Assembly: GCA_032622095.1 (NCBI GenBank)
Contig: CP136064.1
Coordinates: forward strand, 218,504,205 to 218,568,204
Length of the DNA stretch: 64,000 nt
Reading direction: 5' to 3'
Source of the DNA: Siphonodentalium dalli
Lineage: Eukaryota; Mollusca; Scaphopoda; Gadilida; Siphonodentaliidae
The translations under genes and the position numbers were made by a program. Shown here one piece after another: positions 56,326 through 64,000 of the stretch (its first letter is position 1; each line of letters begins with the position of its first letter). The notes under the pieces are model-generated. The model did not search any database. It had not been told where the DNA came from and worked only from the letters and a program-made list of their open reading frames with translations.

Positions 56326-57400
56326 TTAAAGCCACATGGCGGTTTGCGCTCCAAAATACACATAACATTATTCACTTTTGAATTTTTCTCAGTATCGAAA
56401 TAGGTCGATAAATATCTGAACTACCTTTCTACGAGCATTGTGTAACCCAAAATGACGCATTGTAGTAATAACACATACAACTGTGAACACGGTGTTTGGG
56501 TCCCAAACAAAAAACCGCCATTTGCGCGACGTTGAACAGTAAAGAGTGTCGGTGGAAGTCTATTCCTGATATGGTAGCAATAAAGAGCGTTTGTCTGACT
56601 TCTGGCGAAAAGCTGAAAACGCTGAAAAATGGCTGTGACTTTGACAAGTGTTTTTCAGAGCATGTGAAACTGATATAACAATAGTTCGTTAATTTATCGA
56701 CCCATCGTATCCGTCGCTCAAAATTACGTAGAAAAAAATTGGAGGTTCGAATGAGCCATGTCCGTTTAAGAAAACAAGAAATACAAGATATAATAATTTC
56801 ACACCAATATAATTTCAATCCATTTGCTTATTATGTCCATATATTCAATATATCAAGAAGTATGACGCTAATTACATAACAAAAATATCAATTAGGCTAA
56901 GAAATAGCATGACACGACCTTACATGTAGATATATGTAAAATGATTTATAACATTAAACGGACATGGCTCATTCGAACCTCCCAATTTTTTTTCTACGTA
57001 ATTTGGAGCGACGGATACGATGGGTCGATAAATTAACGAACTATTGTTATATCGGTTTCACATGCTCTGAAAAACACTTGCCAACGTCACAGCCATTTTT
57101 CAGCGTTTTCAGCTTTTCGCCAGAAGTCAGACAAACGCTCTTTATTGCTACCATATCAGGAATAGACTACCACCGAACGCTCGTTTCTGTTCAACGTCGC
57201 GCAAATGGCGGTTTTTTGTTTGGGACCCAAACACCGTGTTCACAGTTGTATTTTTTATTACTACAATGCGTCATTTTGGGTTACACAATGCTCGTAGAAA
57301 GGTAGTTCAGACATTTATCGACCTATTTCGATACTGAGAAAAATTCAAAAGTGAATAATGTTATGTGTATTTTAGAGCGCAAACCGCCATGTGGCTTTAA
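56326..57400. mobile_element. Long inverted repeat element, 1.07 kb, bounded by TTAA
   Basis: The arms (56326-56769 and 56954-57400) are nearly perfect reverse complements of about 445 bases each, with a spacer of about 185 bases. Both ends read TTAA followed by AGCCACATGGCGGTTTGCGC on the outward-facing strand. TTAA at both ends suggests piggyBac-type insertion (inference). Open frames of 113-129 codons on opposite strands are mirror images of each other in the two arms and are not genes. Confidence 0.88.
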
Positions 57401-57893
57401 GTTTAGCTCTATTTCCTGTAGATAGGTATAGGTTTATCACATGAACACAACTAGAGCTTTATGCAAATCAAATCAAAATCCTTAAAAGAAGCTGCAAAAT
57501 GCATGCATTTACACCGTTGTCTGAGACGGTTCACAACAGACTACATACGGCAGTATTGGGCGCTCTGGGGCTGGTGACGGAAGATATAGTCCCCCAATTT
57601 GCCTCTTTGTTTTTGTGTCTATTTTCGTCAGTGCAACGAATTCGGACAAGGATTTAACTTTAATGAACAAAGCAAACATTTTGCATTGTTTGGTGTTGGT
57701 GTAATGCGCGATATTTAGAAATAGTATTAATCGGCCTGAATCAATGTAAAAACGCGCGGTCATTTTGTTGGCGCGATGCCAAGTTTATATGTAACCAGTG
57801 AGAGATAAGAAAATGTGTAATGGCTTTTTAGTGATATAACACGGGTTTCATGTGATATAGCAATTTACCCTGTTGCCTCGACCTATACATGGG
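57401..57893. other. Intergenic, nothing recognised
   Basis: An 84-codon reverse-strand frame at 57509-57763 has no domain. No bounded repeat is seen. Confidence 0.35.
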
Positions 57894-57903
57894 CTATATA
57901 AAG
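57894..57903 (+). promoter_or_regulatory. Candidate TATA box
   Basis: CTATATAAAG stands about 75 bases before the ATG at 57971, a spacing that suits a short 5' UTR. The start-site region cannot be confirmed by reading alone. Confidence 0.35.
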
Positions 57904-57970
57904 TAACAGTAGCCTATATCGCCATCTCGGATAGAAGTTCGAACCGAACGTAACCATCATTTCGCTCCGA

Positions 57971-58198
57971 ATGAATGGAATGGATTGTGGAACAGATAAT
58001 TTGTTACAATTACAATTACCCGATCTCTGCTAGGTTACAGATTACAGTTGGGTTCTTGATAAATTCAATGTTGAAGAGCCAGCGGGGAATCCAAAGTATA
58101 TCGCTGGGGTGGATAACCAGTATACAAAGTATAATGACCTTGATGTATCAATTTTTGAAAAGAAAAGGAACGAAGAAGGACACCTTCATGTTTCCTGA
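57971..58198 (+). pseudogene. Unassigned coding-like frame with one in-frame stop
   Basis: From the ATG at 57971 one frame reads MNGMDCGTDNLLQLQLPDLC, then TAG (58031-58033), then VTDYSWVLDKFNVEEPAGNP…FEKKRNEEGHLHVS and TGA at 58196-58198. The composition is protein-like, and CTCTGCTAG before the second part looks like a splice acceptor, so the stop may lie in a boundary I have misread. An overlapping frame on the same strand (57975-58313) has no better support. No family is recognised. Confidence 0.22.
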
Positions 58199-58445
58199 TA
58201 AGGAAGACAATGCTCTCATTGACTTAAAAGCCAATTGTAGGTGCAATGCACATAGAACGAACCGACATGATGTTAATGAGAAGGACAGTGCAAATTGCAA
58301 AATGATTGTGTAAATTGTCATGCATGTAGGTCTAACGCATGGCGATGACGGCAATGATTGATTGAACCGGTTGATTGCAAGTAAACAGTGATAATTGGTC
58401 CTATCAATATCGATTATGGCTTACACATCGGCCTTTGATAATAAA

Positions 58446-58638
58446 GGCGTATATAGACAGAACTGCATTCCCGTTCGAACTGTCATTTTTTCCTGCACGA
58501 GATCGATTTTGGCGGAAGGATAATATTGAACGAGAAGCCGCAGGCTACGAGTTCAATATTATCCTTCCGCCAAAATCGATCTCGTGCAGGAAAAATTGAC
58601 AGTTCGAACGGGAATGCAGTTCTGTATTTATTTCACGC
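58446..58638. repeat. Foldback element, about 190 bp
   Basis: AGAACTGCATTCCCGTTCGA…CTGCACGAGATCGATTTTGG at the left pairs with CCAAAATCGATCTCGTGCAG…TCGAACGGGAATGCAGTTCT at the right almost without mismatch. The loop is about GAGAAGCCGCAGGCTACG. Near-identity of the arms suggests a recent insertion. Confidence 0.92.
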
Positions 58639-59980
58639 CGGCGGAACTTAAAAAATGCTAATGATTTGAGAAAACTTAAATAATTATGATTACGAAAGCG
58701 AAATCACGGCAGAAGAGGAGTTAATCCGTTGGAACTTAATTTTTGCCGTGGAACCAGTCTACCAAAGTCTCGGTATGCGTCCTCCAACTTGATGACGGAT
58801 ACCGCCTCGAATGTAAATTGTTCGCAATTTCACAATGATTTAATGTGTAAAATTAAGTATTTTGGGACCTGACAGGAGATAGTTATGTATTTTTGGATTT
58901 AATGAGCAATGAAGTTCGATAATCTGTATTTCTTCATGGAGGAGTGACTCAACTTGTTCCGAGAATTCTAAAATGAAAAGTTTGTGATTTAGTCAATGTT
59001 TGACTTCGAGCGTGGAAAATTCAAGTTCACACGGTGCAACACTGCTAAGAGAGGAAGTTTACTGACAAAATGATCAACTAAAATTCAATTCTTGAATCTA
59101 TCGAACGGATCTAGATATGGAGTTGGAGAATCTCCATCAAACTTGCTAATTTGCTACCATCACGGCTAATTCTGACTCGAAATTCTGGAAAACTAGTGAT
59201 TTTCGAAAATACAAAAAGTCAAAATGTTTCAACTTTCGCTTTCACTTTCAGGTAAGTTTTTGTTTTGTTTCAAATAAATCAGTGAATAAATCAGAAAAAA
59301 ATACATGTAAATTCCTATTAAGTTAACAGTCAAAAATCCAATCCATTGGCATTTGAATGATTTGTCAATGAATTATTCAAATTTTTTAAATATTACGTTT
59401 TTTCAGTTTATATTTTATAATTTTTTTACTATTCACTAATTCAGGCATATTTCTCTAGTGTCTAGTACCAGTACTACTAGTAGTAGTGCCTAGTGGTGCA
59501 GAAGAAAATTCCACATATATCAATATTAGGACAGTTTGTCATTAGATATTACCGAATACCATACGGCGTACAACGATTTTGAATTAAAAACAAAAACAAT
59601 AGCTGATACTAGAACAATTTTAACCATTTTTTTAACACGAAATTGGAATATATAATATGTGTAGGCCTACATGTATTTCTCTCTGATTTTAGCATATTCT
59701 GATTAGTTCGGGCATTTAATTAATTTATAAATTCCAGTGTTAAATTAATGGCACTTCCAAAAAATATTTGGTCAGTTTTTCATACTATTAGAATAGTAGA
59801 GGGAAAGTACCGGTATTCATACTATTAGTATAGTAGAGGGAAATATTGCCTATTTGCTGTCACCAGGGAAGGGCATAAAATTACATTTGAGATACGCTCT
59901 TTGACAACAAGATCAAAACATTTTCTTCTTAAATAGAATATCAACATCTATGTAATAACAATTAGTTAATTTTACAATAA
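58639..59980. other. Region 3' of the Crypton ORF, nothing recognised
   Basis: AT-rich sequence. A short imperfect CTAGTA-rich stretch lies near 59458-59500, and ATTCATACTATTAGTATAGTAGAGGGAAA-like words repeat near 59775-59840. No poly(A) signal is evident on the minus strand close to the ORF. Confidence 0.4.
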
Positions 59981-61516
59981 TTAGTCTGTGTCGCTGTCTG
60001 ATTCAATACTTGCAATTCTCCTGTATTTCTTCTTGCTGTGCCTATGAGAACTTTCTGCATCTGAATCACCACTGTTGGCCCTGGGTATTTTAACGGTTAT
60101 TTTGAACGTGCCACCTGAAATGTTGGCATTACTGAAAACACCTTGCATCAATCTTTCTTCAACTGAACATGTGTTACTAGTAGCTACTTTGCTCAATGTT
60201 GTACTTGTACTGGTACCTGTGTTGGGGACTACTTCCTTCAAATGAGTAGTGGCCTCACTGTAATAAGTGTTTCTCATACCGTTACTTGGCAGTAAAGCCC
60301 TGCAATAACTTTCACTGGTGGGTAATTCATTGGCTACGGGCATCAGTGGTTTGAAATTATGTGAACCAGTAGTCGCTGCAACACATTGAGAATCATTATC
60401 GGAACACAATGCTCTGGGAACAATCACATTTGTATTATTTGGATTGTTGCCTTGCAGAATAGCACACATCCCTTTCTGCTGATTTACGGAAGCTGTGGCA
60501 TAGTTATTCAAGCTGTTCACATTTTTATGACCCGATAATTGGCAGATAATTTGGGGGTTCACGCCAGCATGGAGTAATTGTGTGCACATCGTCTTCCTCA
60601 GCGAATGATTGGTTTTATTTCCAGGAATTCCTGCTTTTGTGCACATGTCTTTCACCATAGAATTTACTTTGTTTACACCAATAGACTGAGCCTTGAACCA
60701 TAAAATGTTCGGTCCCGTTGTCCAATGAATATTGCCAGAAATATAAAAAGGAGATCCAGCATCCATCATTTTTTGTGGTCGGTTTCTTGCATAGAGTTTG
60801 TACATTTCTATTGGGCATCTGTTTTTGTTCACTTCATTTGGAAATATTTTTGGACTGAATGGTCTCGTCGTAGAATTTCCATCTCTTGTTTTGCTAAGGC
60901 GTTCATTGAACTCAAGATATTCTGTCCCAGTGCTGTCAACTTTCAATTCAATATCTCCAAATTTTAATTGTGAATTTTCATGGGACCCGCGGAATCCTAG
61001 CAGTTTTGTATTGTAAAACCACAAAGTGTTCAATGGTGCTTCTGGTGTACCGCTCCCCAACTGCCCTGTCTCCCACAGTTTCTCTTCTTCCTCCTCTGTC
61101 AATGGCTCCGCTTTGTTCGGTTTGTTCCCAAAACCCCGTTCTTTCAACTCTTTTCGCTTGGATTTCAGTACATCCCTGCTCATTTGAAATTTGTCAGACG
61201 TCATTATTTCCTCTCCATATTCTGCGTCTTTCAAATGTCTCTGAATTCCTCTGTCCAAAGCTGTTAAGCTATCTGGCTCGAACTCGGATCCATTTTATTT
61301 ACGTGCAGTCAATAAGAAACCACCGATATATGTATCCAGTTCAGTCGGTGTAATCTGATCTGGTTCCCTGCCCTCACCCTTCACTCGCAACCATTTTGTT
61401 AGCTTTCTGATGCAGGACTCTGTTTTTTTAATTGTATTTGGGTTACTTTTACTCGCCATATAATTCTTTATGTCAGATATATTGCACACCGGTGCGAACT
61501 CAGTATTACTGGACAT
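59981..61516 (-). pseudogene. Crypton-type tyrosine recombinase with a single in-frame stop
   Basis: One reading frame of 512 codons runs from the ATG at 61516 to 59981, broken only by TAA at codon 74 (61295-61297). The N-terminal part (MSSNTEFAPVCNIS…) is a helical DNA-binding-like domain ending GGFLLTARK. After the stop comes EFEPDSLTALDRGIQRHLKD, as in the Crypton-derived domains of QRICH1, ZMYM2-4 and KIAA1958. All expected catalytic residues are present by codon: R176 (LLGFRG), K209, H304 and R307 (NHSLRKT), H330 (LSGHKN), and nucleophile Y353-less numbering aside, the tyrosine Y339 in NNYATAS. The family cuts and rejoins DNA through a 3'-phosphotyrosine. The tail has an NISGGTFKI motif and a basic, acidic-ended C-terminus. 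It may be a transposon copy or a tamed gene; the stop is a recent mutation, a population variant or a read error. Confidence 0.82.
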
Positions 61517-64000
61517 TTTAGGAGAGCTGTTTTCCGAGTCTAGTAGAAATTTAGTAGAGCCTCTTTAGAAGGGGAATAAGCTCTAAGCTTTCGGGATCTG
61601 TATAAGAATGAAACACAGACTGTTGCGTAGAGCGTGTTCCGTGTCCAGTAGAAGATTTCCGTGTAGATGTTCCGGGTTAGAAGAAGTGTACAAATCTTAA
61701 GGAATTAGTCGTTTTAATTTGTACATGGATAAACAGATGTAACAGCAGCAACAATATATATATATATATATATATACACATAACATCTGTCTAGCATATA
61801 ATGACCCCGCGCCGGACCGCATAGCATGCAGCCCGACGGGTAAACTTGTCCGACAGCAATCTTCCAAATTCTGAATCTCTCTAGTGTTTTCTATTCTGCC
61901 TACCCAAAATTACCGTAGCTTTTTTATATTTTATTCGATGCAGTTCGCGATTGGTTATAACTGGTGTGATTTCGTTACCAAGCCGTTACCCGTTGTTACA
62001 ACATAGGTGATTGCATAATTACACATATGTGGAGAAAGCCGCTAACCATATATTCCCATGAATTATTTGTTTCGATAATCTGGATCTTTTTACACAATAT
62101 ATTCTTAATTCGAGCGACTATTCATAAATGGGCTTTTTGCGATAATAACTATGACGTAATGAGACTCCATTGTATAATGTTTTAACAGGTTTTTAGAAAT
62201 TTGCCGAAGGCTACCCATTTACGACATATGTTGTAATTAGCGCTCATTATGTCAAAGTCGACGTACGTGGTATTGTTATCGGAGCGTGAAATTATCGTAC
62301 GAGAAATACTCATTAACGGAATTGTGATAAGTTTGAGCAGGGGGGGATTTATTAACTCTGACATTACCCCCTTACCGCGAAAAGACGACTCCGGCGTCTT
62401 AAGGTAAATGCGGACCATCTATTTATGTTTTAGTATGAATGGCATGTGGCGCTTAAGCGAGGCTGAAAGCATGCAAAGAATTAATTAGTATCTTTTTAAT
62501 ATTGCGTCTGAGACGTTGTTGACCATCCTCATTCAAGTGCACCTTGTCTGTATGCAACACAGTATTAGTGGGGTCATGTACGATATTGGAAAGTCTCCTC
62601 AGTACACGATAATTTTAATATAGAAGAGAATCGAAGTTTAATTGGATACACATTGCCGATTTCTTGGAAAACGACACCATATAGTTAAGTCGTTGCTCGG
62701 TGGCGTTGACTTGTGTAATAAGGTGAGCAAGCATACACATGATGAGAAGTCATGATCCTAAGGGAGAAATAAGTAGTGTCATTTAAGCAAGGCCTCTAAA
62801 GAAGAGTGATCAAGTCTCCTTAAGTGAGTTAGCAGATAACACATAGAAAATAATAGATAGAATAATTGTAGGAGAATTGGATCAGTGACTTCTGAAAGTG
62901 TGTATGAATACCACTATGTGAAACATACTGAGTATTATCGAAGATTAGACTATTGAAATAATAGAGCTACGATTTAATACCGACGTATAATTGAATGAGG
63001 AATATTTAGCTGTAGAAGCGAAATTGAATTGCAATTTGGTATTGCACTTGATATATATTTAACTTGGAATATTTGAGTTGTCGTTTAGTTACATCACTTG
63101 TGTTAATGTAAGCAACAATCAAATAGTGTTTGAATTTAATAGGAGTTAGAATCCATGAGAAAATCCAATTATGGTGCTGACGATAGACACCTATTTGAAA
63201 TAATGGCCTGTAGCCTTGAACGTTTTGTGAAAATGATGAAATGAAATTAACTTAAGAATGTCGATTGGATATATGATGTTTGAATCATATAAGCAACATT
63301 TAAGTAATTAGCCTGTGTAGGCAGATGAAAAATATTGGGATGAGCGAGATATGAGGATGTTGTTTCCAGTCTGGTATTTGTAAAACGTTGGTGTTTTGCA
63401 TTTGGCAACTGTGAAATAGATACAGACACTGAGTTTTTAATGGGTTTGGTGTATAGTTAACAGTTCGGAGTGAGATAAAAAGTAAACTGAGTGTCTTTTG
63501 ACATTTAGAGTAGAGTATAATATTAGGTAATGCGGCCTTATGTTGTTTGGGTACAGCTACTTACATGACATCGGTTCTGCTCGCAGCGACGAACTAATTT
63601 CCCCTTAGAAAGCAAGTAAATTACCTATCCATTTAATACGTACCTAAAATTACCTAGATGCATTGGTAGTCGTCAATTTAGTGTGTGTTTCACAATGACG
63701 CCAAATGAATGTATTATTATCAAACATGTTGTAATAACGTGAATTGAAGAAGAAACCTATATATAGTCATATAGTCACTTAATGTTAGAACAATTAATCT
63801 ATTTCCGTAAATACACGAATCACCAATGTGTCCAATATATGATATCGAATCTGTATCCATCTGTCGCTGTAATATGTTCCGTTAACTGCAGCAGGTATAT
63901 CTTGAATTGTGAGAATTGCTGTATCCATGTGCAGAATAACGGACTATACCACAGAGTCGGTTTGATCCAGCGCAGGACTGTACATGTAGAAATGTGTCCT
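61517..64000. other. 2.5 kb without recognised gene, includes (TA)n
   Basis: A TA microsatellite lies at about 61753-61775. Open frames at 62182-62418 and 63247-63429 on the minus strand have no domain. The first part would hold the 5' UTR and promoter of the Crypton ORF. No bounded repeat is seen. Confidence 0.4.

Noticed and set aside
56429-57305. Frames of 129 and 113 codons on opposite strands with similar peptides
   Set aside because: They are the same sequence read from the two arms of the long inverted repeat.
1-64000. LTR retrotransposon or endogenous virus
   Set aside because: I found no paired long terminal repeats, gag, protease or integrase motifs.

Overview
This window looks like animal nuclear DNA, most likely from a marine invertebrate (a lophotrochozoan such as a mollusc is my best guess, inferred only from repeat style). 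It is AT-rich and gene-poor. It holds decayed non-LTR retrotransposons, many foldback elements, a tRNA-derived SINE, a Crypton-type tyrosine recombinase and one clear host-type gene with a single coding exon. There is no bacterial gene organisation, rRNA, genuine tRNA or CRISPR array.

Layout. 1-5.7 kb: a 4.6 kb element with terminal inverted repeats (TIRs) and a 3-bp target duplication. It contains a second TIR element, whose core is a GC-rich tandem array arranged head-to-head as a giant imperfect palindrome. 6.5-13 kb: a long inverted repeat, two copies of a TTAA-flanked MITE family, and a decayed reverse-strand ORF of a multi-copy invertebrate protein family whose acidic motifs suggest an XPG/FEN1-like nuclease. 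13.8 kb and 41.4 kb: two copies of a 70-bp block ending on the start codon of two otherwise unrelated small ORFs. 14-24 kb: a minisatellite, tandem duplications and foldback elements. 24.7-25.8 kb: an intact beta-1,3-glycosyltransferase (GT31) gene. 26-34 kb: diverged repeat arrays. 34.8-40.9 kb: a PHD-finger LINE ORF1 relic with its own 3' tail, then a separate L2/CR1-like reverse transcriptase relic. 42-44.5 kb: foldbacks, one with a clean 10-bp target duplication. 45.5-47.9 kb: a long uninterrupted LINE reverse transcriptase on the minus strand. 48-58 kb: a possible receptor-tail exon, a split third MITE copy whose interruptions hold a small membrane-protein ORF and a SINE, and a 1.07 kb TTAA-flanked long inverted repeat. 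60-61.5 kb: the Crypton recombinase, with all expected catalytic residues but one in-frame stop. 61.5-64 kb: nothing recognised.

The genes do not form a pathway. The glycosyltransferase is the only confident host gene; almost everything else is mobile DNA of several ages, and nested insertions give a relative order for some events. Start codons and splice sites are read by eye, so exon calls outside the main ORFs are tentative.
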